NCBI GenBank assembly: GCA_035380045.1
Contig: DAOSWM010000012.1
Coordinates: 1-64,000 of the forward strand
Reading direction: 5' to 3'
DNA: 64,000 nucleotides
From: DAOSWM01 sp035380045
GTDB lineage: Bacteria; Bacteroidota; Bacteroidia; Bacteroidales; Tenuifilaceae
In this document: piece after piece, positions 45,223 to 55,066 of the stretch
Layout of the letters: the number at the start of each line of letters is the position of its first letter
Numbering within the stretch: the stretch's first letter is position 1
Translations under genes and position numbers: made by a program
The notes under the pieces: model-generated
What the model was told of the DNA's origin: nothing
Seen by the model: the letters and a program-made list of their open reading frames with translations, nothing else
The model's database searches: none

Positions 45223-46095
45223 ATGAGTGTACTTGTAAACAAAAATTCACGAATTATAGTTCAAGGATTTACAGGTAGTGAGGGAACCTTTCATGCAACC
45301 CAAATGCTTGAGTATGGAACCAACGTTGTTGGTGGAGTTACTCCGGGTAAAGGAGGCCAAACACATCTGAACCTTCCCGTATTTAATACTGTTTCCGATG
45401 CTGTGAAATCAACTAATGCCGATGTCTCTGTAATTTTTGTTCCTCCTGCATTTGCTGCTGATGCCATACTTGAATCTGCTAATGCAGGAATTAAGGTTAT
45501 TGTTTGTATTTCAGAAGGGATACCAATTGCCGACATGGTTAAAGTAAACCAGCTTTTAAAGGAGTTACCCGATGTTAGGCTTATTGGGCCAAATTGCCCA
45601 GGAATTATTTCTCCTGAGGAAGCAAAGGTGGGAATTATGCCTGGTTTCATTCATAAAAAAGGTACAATTGGAGTCGTGTCTCGCTCTGGAACTTTAACCT
45701 ATGAGGCTGTTGACCAACTCACAAAAGTTGGCTTAGGACAAAGTACCTGTATTGGCATAGGTGGCGATCCAATTGTTGGAACAACAACTCTGGATGCGGT
45801 TAAACTATTTACCAACGATCCGGAAACAGAGGGAATTGTTATGATTGGTGAAATTGGAGGGAATATGGAGGCCGATGCAGCCCGTTGGATTAAAGATAAC
45901 TGTAAAAAGCCCGTTGTTGGATTTATTGCTGGCCAAACAGCCCCAAAGGGTAGACGAATGGGGCATGCTGGAGCCATTATTGGAGGCACCGACGATACCG
46001 CTGCTGCTAAAATGAGGATCATGCGAGAGTGTGGTATACATGTTGTTGAATCCCCCGCCGATATTGGAATCCAGATGCTTAATGCGCTTAAGTAA
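45223..46095 (+). CDS. sucD: Succinyl-CoA synthetase alpha subunit
   Basis: 290 residues. CoA-binding domain (VQGFTGSEGTFH) and ligase domain with the phosphohistidine His248 in RRMGHAGAIIGG. It couples succinyl-CoA, ADP or GDP and Pi to succinate and a nucleoside triphosphate, and normally needs a beta subunit (sucC). No sucC is next to it here, unlike the usual sucCD pair, so the beta subunit must be encoded elsewhere. It is monocistronic, with its own promoter just after a family-B repeat. Confidence 0.92.
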   Translation: MSVLVNKNSRIIVQGFTGSEGTFHATQMLEYGTNVVGGVTPGKGGQTHLNLPVFNTVSDAVKSTNADVSVIFVPPAFAADAILESANAGIKVIVCISEGIPIADMVKVNQLLKELPDVRLIGPNCPGIISPEEAKVGIMPGFIHKKGTIGVVSRSGTLTYEAVDQLTKVGLGQSTCIGIGGDPIVGTTTLDAVKLFTNDPETEGIVMIGEIGGNMEADAARWIKDNCKKPVVGFIAGQTAPKGRRMGHAGAIIGGTDDTAAAKMRIMRECGIHVVESPADIGIQMLNALK

Positions 46096-46284
46096 ACATG
46101 AATTTTCTTTCGTAAGGGAGTTGTCGTTTTGTCAAGCCCTTCTTATGCTGATGGATGATTATTCATGCATTGGTCATTTGTTTTAGACCTTTTGTCAAAA
46201 AATAAAATCAACGGTAACAGTAACAAAATATCCCGATAATAGCACTTTCAACTATTTTTTATCTTATTTTTTTGTAAATATCAA

Positions 46285-46315
46285 TTGTTTTATTGAATTG
46301 CTTCGGTTACATTTG
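46285..46315 (+). promoter_or_regulatory. Promoter of the propeller sensor cassette
   Basis: TTG (46285-46287), a 20-base spacer and TACATTTG (46308-46315). The ATG of the first kinase is at 46368, a leader of about 45 bases. Confidence 0.5.
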
Positions 46316-46367
46316 CTAGTAAGCATTGTAGGGCTTTAACCTTGGCATTTATTTTGATTGAACCTTA

Positions 46368-49300
46368 ATGGTTTTTTTAAGAAAACATATTGGTTTAATT
46401 ATTCTCGGATGTTTATTTTCTCTGGCATCTTCAGTTACTTTTGCCCAGCAGCAAAGGTTCGAATTCAATAGAATTTCAATTGATCAAGGACTTTCCCAAA
46501 GCACAGTTTACTGTATTACTCAGGATTCATTGGGTTTCATGTGGTTTGGAACCGAGGATGGTTTAAACCGATACGATGGGTTTGAGTTTAAAACTTTTTT
46601 AAATAACCCTCACGATTCAACTACCATCTCTAATAACAGAATAATGGCTCTTTTTGAGGATTCAAACCGCAACTTGTGGGTAGGAACTCTGGGAGGTGGA
46701 TTGAATTTTTATAACAAGAAGGATGAAACATTCACAGCATTTAAAAATATCCCTGGTAATAGTAAGAGTTTGAGCAGCGACATAGTGATGTCGGTAGCAC
46801 AGGATCCTCACGGAAACATTTGGGTTGGAACAGCCGGTGGTGGTTTAAATATTCTGGATGCTAAATCAAAAACATTCACGCAATTTAAAAGGGATGTTAA
46901 CGATAGGAAGAGTTTGCCCGGTAATTTAGTTAGATCGATACACCAATCTTCAAATGGGACCATGCTAGTTGGTACCGACAAAGGATTATGCTTCTTTAAT
47001 GAAGATTCTGGCACATTTACTCATGTTGCAGATTATATTGGCAGTACAGACCGGGATCTATTCAAACTGGTTGTTAGCATTACTGAATCAAAAAAAGGGG
47101 ATCTTTGGCTTTCGGTTGAGGATCTTGGGATTATTGTTTTGAACCAGAATGAAAAATCAGTTATTAAGTATACCGATTCTGAAGAATCACCCTTTCAGGT
47201 TCTTAGCCGTTCTGTACTCTCCATTGTAGAGGATGAAAACGAAAACTTTTGGGTTGCTACCTACAACGGATTGCAGCTTTTTAATCCTGAAACGAGCTTG
47301 TCTGTTTCATACCAAAATAACCCTTTTGACCCACATAGCATTAGTTGCAATACGTTAAGGTATTTGTACGAAAGCCAATCAGGAATTATGTGGATCGGAA
47401 CCTACCGCGATGGCGTTAACTGGTTTAACCGAAAATATAACAAGTTTTTAACGTTTCACAATAGTTCAAATTCCACCGATTTTTTGCCAAATTCACCAGT
47501 GAGATCCATGGTTGAAACAACCGATGGAAGATTGCTTGTAGGAACATACGGTCATGGTTTGTTTGAAATCAACCCAACTGATGAATTCTCCCTTGCAAAG
47601 CGAGTTAACTTCTCGGGAAGCGAAGAGTTAACCAGTAATTTTATAACATCACTTATTAAAGATAATAACGGGAACTATTGGGTAGGTACAGATGCAAATG
47701 GAATTTTTGTCCTTAACTCAAACAAACGTTTTCTCGCTCACTATAAACATATTCCGCAAGTAAGTAGCTCCTTGTCTTCAAACCGTATTCGAACTCTTTT
47801 CTTCGATTCTAACAATACTTTGTGGGTTGGTACCTCAGGCGATGGCTTATGTAGGTATAATAATGATGGTTCTTTCACTGCTTTTAAACCCAACCCTGAT
47901 GACCCTTCTAATAGCATTTCTCAAGACCGGATACTTTGCTTTTATGAAGATAGTGAGAAAAATATGTGGATTGGTACCTCCAGCGAGGGGTTGAACCTTT
48001 TTAATAGGAATACAGGAGAGGCTATACACTATAAGAATAGTCAGAACGATTCATCAACCATAAGTTCTAACAGAATATTATCCATACTTCAGGATTCAAA
48101 AGGTAGGCTTTGGATTGGAACGGGTGGTGGTGGTATTAACTTGTTCGATTATTCTAGTAGAACATTCACATCGTTTTCAACTACAGATGGTTTACCCAAT
48201 GATGTGATTTATGGTATTCTTGAAGATTGCTTAGGTAACCTATGGCTTAGCACAAATAGTGGGTTGTGTAGGTTCACTTATAACTCAAAAAACGATTACT
48301 TATTTCGTACATACAAGAAAACGGATGGTTTACAAAGTAATGAGTTTTCAGAAAGCGCCTATTTGAATATAAATTCTTGCAAGCTAGCTTTTGGAGGTAT
48401 TAATGGGCTAAGTATTGTTAATCCCGAGCAATTGCTTGATAATGATATTATACCATCGGTTGCGATTCGTAAAATTAATTATTTTAGTAAATTTAGGGAA
48501 GAGGGAAAAACGCAATCGATAAATGTTCTTTACTTAACGAAAAAGGAGTTAAGTATCCCGTACTCACTAAATAATGTAACATTTCATTTCATAGCACTTC
48601 ACTTTCAGAATCCCAAACTAAATAAATACCTATATAAACTTGAAGGTTTCGACCGAAACTGGGTTTCCCCTGAACAGGGTCAACGTTTTGTGACCTACAC
48701 CAACCTTGCCAAAGGCAAGTATATGTTTAGAGTAAAGGCAGCAAATAGCGATGGCGTTTGGAATGAAGTTGGCGATTCTATGCTGCTGATTGTGAAACCT
48801 CCCTACTGGCAAACATGGTGGTTTATTCTTTCGGGTATTATTTTGGTTCTGTTAATACTTTTTATTGTAATTCGGTTGAGGGAGTCGAACCTGCTACGAA
48901 TGAAAAAGATGCTGGAGTACAAAGTGAAAGTTCGTACAAACGAAATTATGCATCAGAAGGAAGAAATTGAGAGCCAGCGTGATTACCTTACGCAGCTTAA
49001 CAGTGAACTTCAACAGAAGAATGAGGAAATTACAGCCCAAAAGGAAGAACTTGAACGAACACAGAAACATTTGGTTCAATCCGAAAAAATGGCTTCAATC
49101 GGATTGCTTACGGCAGGAATAGCCCATGAAATAAATAACCCAATAAATTTTGTTTACGGTGGCGTAAACAGTATTACCAGAGATTTTCAGGATGTTGATC
49201 AGGTGCTAAAGGAGATTCTTGACATTGAAAAAGCAACCAGTAACCCACAAGAAACCATTCAGCGAATCATTGAGCTAAAAGAAAAACATGAGTTTGATGA

Positions 49301-49859
49301 AGCCTACGGTGCAATAATACAAACTATTCAGGATATTAAGTTTGGCGCAGAAAGAACTGCCGAGATTGTTGAAGGTTTACGAAACTTCTCCAGAACCGAA
49401 TCCGAGGAGTGGGTCGAAGCGGATTTGCATAAAATAATTGATGGAATTCTGGTGCTGCTGAAAAACAAGTACAAGAATTCCATAGAGATAGTAAAGAGTT
49501 ACGACATAGATTTATCATTGATTGAATGTAAGCGAGGGAAAATAAACCAAGTAATAATGAACCTTCTATCGAATGCCATTGATGCAATTGTTGATACAGG
49601 AACCATTACCATATCCACACATCTTAAAGAGAATAATTGTATATTTACCATCAAGGATACAGGCAAAGGTATGAGCGAGGAAGTGCAGTCGAGAATATTC
49701 GATCCGTTTTTTACTACCAAGGTGGTAGGAAAGGGAATGGGGCTTGGGTTATCAATCACATACGGAATTATCCAGGAGCATTCCGGAACTATTAACGTAA
49801 ACAGTAAAGTTGGCATTGGAACCGAGTTTGTAGTTACCATACCAATTAAACAGACATAG
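46368..49859 (+). CDS. Reg_prop beta-propeller sensor histidine kinase
   Basis: 1163 residues. Signal peptide or first helix (about 1-27), then two seven-bladed Reg_prop propellers (about 30-700; many MWFGTEDGLNRYDG-like blades), a Y_Y_Y immunoglobulin-like domain (about 725-805), one membrane helix (about 815-838), a coiled coil, and a HisKA/HATPase kinase (phosphoacceptor His920 in GIAHEINNP; GMGLGLSITYGI as G2 box). The periplasmic sensor resembles those of hybrid two-component systems for polysaccharide use. But there is no receiver or AraC domain, so the output must go to a separate regulator, probably the receiver 19 bases downstream. It is the first gene of a four-gene run. Confidence 0.88.
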   Translation: MVFLRKHIGLIILGCLFSLASSVTFAQQQRFEFNRISIDQGLSQSTVYCITQDSLGFMWFGTEDGLNRYDGFEFKTFLNNPHDSTTISNNRIMALFEDSNRNLWVGTLGGGLNFYNKKDETFTAFKNIPGNSKSLSSDIVMSVAQDPHGNIWVGTAGGGLNILDAKSKTFTQFKRDVNDRKSLPGNLVRSIHQSSNGTMLVGTDKGLCFFNEDSGTFTHVADYIGSTDRDLFKLVVSITESKKGDLWLSVEDLGIIVLNQNEKSVIKYTDSEESPFQVLSRSVLSIVEDENENFWVATYNGLQLFNPETSLSVSYQNNPFDPHSISCNTLRYLYESQSGIMWIGTYRDGVNWFNRKYNKFLTFHNSSNSTDFLPNSPVRSMVETTDGRLLVGTYGHGLFEINPTDEFSLAKRVNFSGSEELTSNFITSLIKDNNGNYWVGTDANGIFVLNSNKRFLAHYKHIPQVSSSLSSNRIRTLFFDSNNTLWVGTSGDGLCRYNNDGSFTAFKPNPDDPSNSISQDRILCFYEDSEKNMWIGTSSEGLNLFNRNTGEAIHYKNSQNDSSTISSNRILSILQDSKGRLWIGTGGGGINLFDYSSRTFTSFSTTDGLPNDVIYGILEDCLGNLWLSTNSGLCRFTYNSKNDYLFRTYKKTDGLQSNEFSESAYLNINSCKLAFGGINGLSIVNPEQLLDNDIIPSVAIRKINYFSKFREEGKTQSINVLYLTKKELSIPYSLNNVTFHFIALHFQNPKLNKYLYKLEGFDRNWVSPEQGQRFVTYTNLAKGKYMFRVKAANSDGVWNEVGDSMLLIVKPPYWQTWWFILSGIILVLLILFIVIRLRESNLLRMKKMLEYKVKVRTNEIMHQKEEIESQRDYLTQLNSELQQKNEEITAQKEELERTQKHLVQSEKMASIGLLTAGIAHEINNPINFVYGGVNSITRDFQDVDQVLKEILDIEKATSNPQETIQRIIELKEKHEFDEAYGAIIQTIQDIKFGAERTAEIVEGLRNFSRTESEEWVEADLHKIIDGILVLLKNKYKNSIEIVKSYDIDLSLIECKRGKINQVIMNLLSNAIDAIVDTGTITISTHLKENNCIFTIKDTGKGMSEEVQSRIFDPFFTTKVVGKGMGLGLSITYGIIQEHSGTINVNSKVGIGTEFVVTIPIKQT

Positions 49860-49878
49860 TCATTAGCGATTTTAAATT

Positions 49879-50268
49879 ATGAATGAAAAACACTCAATCT
49901 TATACGTCGATGACGAAGAGAGCAACCTGAGAGTATTTAAAAGCACCTTTAGACGGGAGTTCAACATTTATATTGCTAATTCAGCCAGGGAAGGCATGAT
50001 GATCCTTGAGAATAGCAATATCGATGTGGTTATAACCGACCAACGTATGCCCGAGATTACAGGTGTGGAATTTTTAAAACAAATTCATGAACGCTTCCCT
50101 CACATTCCTCCCAGCCGACTTATTCTTTCCGGTTTTTCAAAAGACGAGGAGATTGATGTAGCTTTCGAAAAGTATAAGCTTTTCAAGTTCGTCTCAAAAC
50201 CATGGAATGCAGATGATTTGAGGGAGGTTATACTTAAGGCAATTGAAATTAAAGAAAATGGAAAATAA
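49879..50268 (+). CDS. Single-domain response regulator (CheY-like)
   Basis: A 129-residue receiver domain only. Acidic pair Asp11-Asp12, phosphoacceptor Asp54 in VVITDQRMPE, Lys107 in FVSKPW. The TDQRMPE form is typical of RpfG-like and degradation-type receivers. There is no output domain, so it should relay phosphate or act by protein contact, perhaps between the preceding kinase and the following hybrid. The next gene overlaps its 3' end by 11 bases. Confidence 0.85.
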   Translation: MNEKHSILYVDDEESNLRVFKSTFRREFNIYIANSAREGMMILENSNIDVVITDQRMPEITGVEFLKQIHERFPHIPPSRLILSGFSKDEEIDVAFEKYKLFKFVSKPWNADDLREVILKAIEIKENGK

Positions 50269-51385
50269 ATATACAGTACTCTACGTCGACGATGAGGAAA
50301 CTAATCTAAGTATTTTCAGAAACACATTTAGACGAGAGTACAATGTGCTTACAGCAAAAAGTGCCCAGGAAGGGTTAGAAATTCTTCAGGAAGAGAAGGT
50401 TGATTTAATATTAACCGACCAGCGTATGCCCGATATGGATGGTGTTAGCTTCCTGAAGCATACTATCGATAAGTTTCCTCAGCTAAACAGGATTCTTATT
50501 ACCGGATACACTGATTTCGATGCCCTTAAAACGGCCATTAACGACGCAAAAATATTTCAGTACATTCAGAAACCATGGAGGGAAGAGCAACTCCGTAATA
50601 TTATTGACAAAGCGCTTGAGGTATATACTCTTAGGAAAGAAAACGAAACCCTGAATGAGCAACTTATTCAAAAGAACGAGGAGTTAGTAAAGTTAAATCG
50701 TGAACTACTTGAAATCGATAAACTTAAAACCGATTTCCTTTCAATAATAAGCCACGAAATTCGTACTCCACTTAACGGAATAATGGGTTCGGTTGACTTG
50801 CTAAAGCAGGATATTGGAGAGCAAGAGGCCAGTCCATTATCTTCATTAATATATATACTAGAAACTTCTGTGAATAGGCTGGAAAAATTTCTGCTTGCAG
50901 CAGAAAGAATCACACAGCTAAAGTCGAAGTCGTATCCTATTGCAAAGGAGAGTATTACACCCTCAAATCTAATAAACGAATCATATTTGAGCAACAAGGA
51001 AAAAATTGCTCAGAAACGAATAATTTTCAGTAAACATATTGAGTGCGATAGCACCTTTATGGCGGATAAAAAGTTGGTAGAGTTTTGTATTGACGAACTC
51101 ATTGATAATGCGCTAAAGTATTCTTCTGAGGGCGCAAATATCCATATTCGTACTGAACGAAACGACAACTATTTGGTGATTAATGTTATTGATGAGGGGA
51201 AAGGCTTTAGCGAGAAACTTCTCAATAATGCGTTTCAACTTTTTATGAGCGATAGTAAAAACGATCAACAGAAAGGGTTAAGTTTAGCGCTCATAAAAAC
51301 TATTATGGACAACCATAAAGGGAACGTTGAAATTAAAAACAACACCGAGGGGGGGGCCACTGTTTCGCTTTATTTTGTACTTTAA
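50258..51385 (+). CDS. Receiver-histidine kinase hybrid, cytoplasmic
   Basis: 375 residues from ATG 50258, without membrane helices. Receiver (about 6-120) with Asp54 and the same TDQRMPD signature as the upstream receiver, coiled coil, then HisKA (His166 in ISHEIRTPLNG) and HATPase with DELIDNALKYSSEG. The G2 box is degenerate (DQQKGLSLALIK in place of a GxGLGL pattern). The receiver N-terminal to a kinase means the kinase is likely controlled by phosphorylation of that receiver, so the protein integrates input from the neighbouring sensor. It shares about half its receiver residues with the preceding protein, so the two probably arose by duplication. Confidence 0.85.
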   Translation: MENKYTVLYVDDEETNLSIFRNTFRREYNVLTAKSAQEGLEILQEEKVDLILTDQRMPDMDGVSFLKHTIDKFPQLNRILITGYTDFDALKTAINDAKIFQYIQKPWREEQLRNIIDKALEVYTLRKENETLNEQLIQKNEELVKLNRELLEIDKLKTDFLSIISHEIRTPLNGIMGSVDLLKQDIGEQEASPLSSLIYILETSVNRLEKFLLAAERITQLKSKSYPIAKESITPSNLINESYLSNKEKIAQKRIIFSKHIECDSTFMADKKLVEFCIDELIDNALKYSSEGANIHIRTERNDNYLVINVIDEGKGFSEKLLNNAFQLFMSDSKNDQQKGLSLALIKTIMDNHKGNVEIKNNTEGGATVSLYFVL

Positions 51386-51472
51386 TTTTTGGGAGAATAC
51401 ATTGTTTTAATGTTTTATAGTATATTGTAATCTTTTCCGCTTAAGGGAAAGAGCAAAACTAATTTGTTTAAA

Positions 51473-54400
51473 ATGAGTTTTAATACCATAAAGCATTCAA
51501 TAATTTTCGTACTACTTTTTTTTATTTCTTTTATCGCTGTTTCACAGCGAGATATAATTGAGTTTGAACGTATTTCCATTGAACAGGGTCTTTCGCAAAG
51601 CACAATTTTTTGCATTCTTCAGGATCACAAAGGCTACATGTGGTTTGGTACAGAGGATGGGTTGAACAGGTATGATGGATACGATTTTAAGGTTTTCAAC
51701 AGGGACGATTACAAGGAGAACAGTTTGAGCAACAACAGGGTGATTGACCTATTGGAAGACTTTAATAATACTCTTTGGGTTGCTACAATTGGTGGGGGTT
51801 TAAATAAGTTCGACTACAAAACGGAAACCTTTAGCCGCTTTTCCCACAATCCAAATGATTCGAATAGTTTGAGTAATAATAGAGTAATGGTTCTGTGTGA
51901 GGATCCATCCCGAAAAATTTGGGTTGGTACCGCAGATGGAGGGCTCAACCTTTTCGATCCTAATACTTCGAGGTTTGAGGTTTTTATGAATACACCCCAA
52001 AACCCTAATATAATTCCCGATAACACCGTAAGAGCTCTTTTTGTAGATAGTAAGGGTGTGCTTTGGGTAGGTACGAATAATGGTGCCTGTACATATAACC
52101 GTAAAACAAACTCTTTTTACCCTTTAGAAATATTGGATTCACAGGGGAAGAAGCATGGTGTGGGTATTATAAGAAAATTCTTCGAGGATGTTTTAGGCAA
52201 CATCTGGATTGCAACTGATAGCGAGGGGGTTATTTGCTATCTGACAAGTGAGAAGAAGTATAAGTTTTTCAACAATGAGAACGGAGAAAACTCGTTAGCA
52301 CATAATTCAGTATTCGACATCTATCAGGACGAAAAACTATTTTTATGGTTTGCAACCTATGGTGGTCTGCAAAGATTTAACCCGGCAACAGAAGTATTTG
52401 AAACCTACTCCAACAATTCGAGCGATCCGAAAAGCCTTAGCAGCAACCTGGTTCGTTCAATATACGAAGATAAGCTGGGAGTTATTTGGATTGGTACATA
52501 TAATGATGGAATATGTAAATTTTCACAGAAATTCAGGAAGTTTGAAGTGTATCGAAACCAGGCAAACAGACCCCTGGAAATAGCTCCTTCCACAATTCGA
52601 GCCTTTTGGGAGGATACAAATGGGTTCGTATGGATCGCTACCTATGGAAGCGGTTTGCTTAAGTTCGATTATGCGAATCAGTCGTTCACTCAGTACCGAA
52701 GTAATCCTTCATCAAGTTTGTCGCTTACTGACGATAATGTGACCTCACTTGTTGGGGATAGGGATGGGCTAATTTGGGTTGGAACAACTGATGGTTTATG
52801 TGTTTTAGATCAAAATGGCAGAATTTGTAAAGTTTACAAAGAAGATCGCACACGACAGGGAGCATTAGCTTACAATAGCATTAGAACATTATACGTCGAT
52901 AGGCAGGATGAATTATGGATAGGTACTAGTGGTGGCGGTTTAATGAAGTATAATCGCCATAGCGATACGTTCATAAGCTACATGCCTGATATAAACAACC
53001 CTGAATCGTCAATTTCACAGGATAGAGTCCTATCGATTTTTGAGGATGATATGGGCAACCTGTGGGTGGGAACCAGCGGCGAAGGCTTAAATCTATTCAA
53101 CAGGAATACAGGGGAGTTTACTCATTATAAATCAAATAGAAACGATATAAATTCCATCTCATCAAATCGAATTCTCTCAATTTTTCAGGATTCGAAAGGC
53201 CGACTTTGGATAGGAACAGGCGGTGGTGGATTGAACCTTTTTAATTATACTAGTAAAACATTTACGGCGATAAAAAAGAGCGATGGGTTGCCTAGCGATG
53301 TTGTTTTTGGAATTGTTGAGTACAACGACACCACACTATGGCTAAGTACAAACAACGGTATTTGTAATTTTAATCCAAGCAAATATCCATACAAATTTAG
53401 GATTTTTTCTAAAATTGACGGTTTGCAAAGCAACGAGTTTTCTGAGGGAGCATACATGAAAACCAGGGCCGGTTTATTTTACTTTGGCGGAATAAATGGG
53501 TTTAACATTGTAAACCCATCTCAACTTCTCGATAATCCATATCCTCCTGAAGTTTATATCACAAGAGCTCGTATAGAAGAAAAAGGGAAAAGTGAGGGCA
53601 ATACTTTTGATATATTGCTCCATGAGAATGATAGAATAGAATTGCCATACTATCAAAATAACATAACGTTTTACTTCACAGGGTTGCATTACATTGCTCC
53701 TAACAGTAACAGGTATAGGTATATTCTTGAAAATTTTGAAAGCACCTGGAACGAACCATTGTCAAACCAACGGTTTGCTGTATACACAAACCTTCGTCCG
53801 GGCAAGTATTCCTTCAAGGTTATAGCTTCAAACTCCGATGGGATATGGTGCGATGAGGGGGATGAAATTTCAATAGTAATTAAACCTCCATTTTGGTATA
53901 CATGGTGGTTTATAACTATTGCTTTCATATTTGCGGGAGCCTTGGTTACTGCCATCGTAATTTACCGTGATGCAAGTCTACTTAAATCTAAACGTGAGTT
54001 AGAAAGTATGGTAGAGCAACGTACATCCGAAATTACTAGGAAAAATAATGAGATGTTGGAGCAAGCCGAACGAATTCGAAAAGCAAACGAAGAAATAACA
54101 ATTACTTCACAGGCGCTTGCAAATCAAAATAAACAGCTTCAGGAGAAGAATGAAGAAATTCTATTGCAACATAACGAGCTTGAAGAGCAGCGAAACTCGC
54201 TGGCAAATATTGCATGGGAACTTCAGGATAAAAACGAGGAGATTACCAACCAACGGAACGAAATTCAAAAGCAGCGCGATATGCTCACCTCGCAACAGAA
54301 GGAAATTACCGACTCAATAATGTATGCAAAACGTATACAGCAAGCCATCCTTCCTACGTACGAGCAGGTGAAAGAGTGTTTCTCCGATTTTTTTGTTTTT

Positions 54401-55066
54401 TACCGACCCAAAAGTATTGTGAGTGGTGATTTCTACTGGGTTACAAGAATTGACAAGTATCGAATTATTGCAGTAGCTGATTGCACCGGACATGGAGTTC
54501 CCGGTGGCTTTATGAGCATGCTGGGAGCAATGCTCCTTAACGAGGTAATTGTTCAAAGACAAGTGTTGAACCCTGCCTTGGCTCTTGACCAGCTACGCCA
54601 AAGTGTTATTTCTGTCCTACACCAAAAAGGACAGGTGGAAGATGCAGGCGATGGTATGGACATATCTCTGTGCATAATTAACGACGAAGAATCAACTATT
54701 TCATATGCAGGAGCTTTTAGCTCAATAATAATGGTTGAGCACGATACCCATGAAAACTCAGTAGTTAAAGAAATTCAATCGGATCGAATGCCAATTTCAT
54801 TTCACTTGGTTATGCGCCCCTTCTCTAACCAGGTGTTCAAACTTAAAAAGGATACGTACATTTACCTTTTTACTGATGGTCTAACTGACCAGTTTGGAGG
54901 AGAAAATGGGAAGAAGTTTCGGATTACTCGTTTCCATGATTTTATTAAAAATAACTATCAACTACCACTCAAATCACAAGGTCTTGCTCTAGAACGTGAA
55001 TTCGATGCCTGGAAAGGAAGTTACTTTCAGGTTGACGATGTTTTAGCTATGGGTTTAAGAGTGTAA
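51473..55066 (+). CDS. Reg_prop beta-propeller sensor with SpoIIE/PP2C phosphatase output
   Basis: 1197 residues from ATG 51473. Same sensor plan as the kinase at 46368: signal helix, two Reg_prop propellers (about 30-700), Y_Y_Y domain (about 725-795), one membrane helix (about 806-832), and a long coiled coil. But the C-terminal domain (about 940-1197) is a SpoIIE-type PP2C phosphatase. Its metal-binding Asp residues lie in SGDFYWV, ADCTGHGVPGG, DAGDGMDIS and FTDGLTDQFGG. It should dephosphorylate a serine on a partner protein, commonly an anti-sigma-factor antagonist, in response to a periplasmic signal. No such partner is encoded nearby. The longer TTG start at 51464 is less likely. Confidence 0.88.
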   Translation: MSFNTIKHSIIFVLLFFISFIAVSQRDIIEFERISIEQGLSQSTIFCILQDHKGYMWFGTEDGLNRYDGYDFKVFNRDDYKENSLSNNRVIDLLEDFNNTLWVATIGGGLNKFDYKTETFSRFSHNPNDSNSLSNNRVMVLCEDPSRKIWVGTADGGLNLFDPNTSRFEVFMNTPQNPNIIPDNTVRALFVDSKGVLWVGTNNGACTYNRKTNSFYPLEILDSQGKKHGVGIIRKFFEDVLGNIWIATDSEGVICYLTSEKKYKFFNNENGENSLAHNSVFDIYQDEKLFLWFATYGGLQRFNPATEVFETYSNNSSDPKSLSSNLVRSIYEDKLGVIWIGTYNDGICKFSQKFRKFEVYRNQANRPLEIAPSTIRAFWEDTNGFVWIATYGSGLLKFDYANQSFTQYRSNPSSSLSLTDDNVTSLVGDRDGLIWVGTTDGLCVLDQNGRICKVYKEDRTRQGALAYNSIRTLYVDRQDELWIGTSGGGLMKYNRHSDTFISYMPDINNPESSISQDRVLSIFEDDMGNLWVGTSGEGLNLFNRNTGEFTHYKSNRNDINSISSNRILSIFQDSKGRLWIGTGGGGLNLFNYTSKTFTAIKKSDGLPSDVVFGIVEYNDTTLWLSTNNGICNFNPSKYPYKFRIFSKIDGLQSNEFSEGAYMKTRAGLFYFGGINGFNIVNPSQLLDNPYPPEVYITRARIEEKGKSEGNTFDILLHENDRIELPYYQNNITFYFTGLHYIAPNSNRYRYILENFESTWNEPLSNQRFAVYTNLRPGKYSFKVIASNSDGIWCDEGDEISIVIKPPFWYTWWFITIAFIFAGALVTAIVIYRDASLLKSKRELESMVEQRTSEITRKNNEMLEQAERIRKANEEITITSQALANQNKQLQEKNEEILLQHNELEEQRNSLANIAWELQDKNEEITNQRNEIQKQRDMLTSQQKEITDSIMYAKRIQQAILPTYEQVKECFSDFFVFYRPKSIVSGDFYWVTRIDKYRIIAVADCTGHGVPGGFMSMLGAMLLNEVIVQRQVLNPALALDQLRQSVISVLHQKGQVEDAGDGMDISLCIINDEESTISYAGAFSSIIMVEHDTHENSVVKEIQSDRMPISFHLVMRPFSNQVFKLKKDTYIYLFTDGLTDQFGGENGKKFRITRFHDFIKNNYQLPLKSQGLALEREFDAWKGSYFQVDDVLAMGLRV

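Noticed and set aside
46368..49859. Classical hybrid two-component system (HTCS) for glycan use
   Set aside because: The kinase lacks the receiver and AraC output domains of HTCS and no SusCD pair is nearby.
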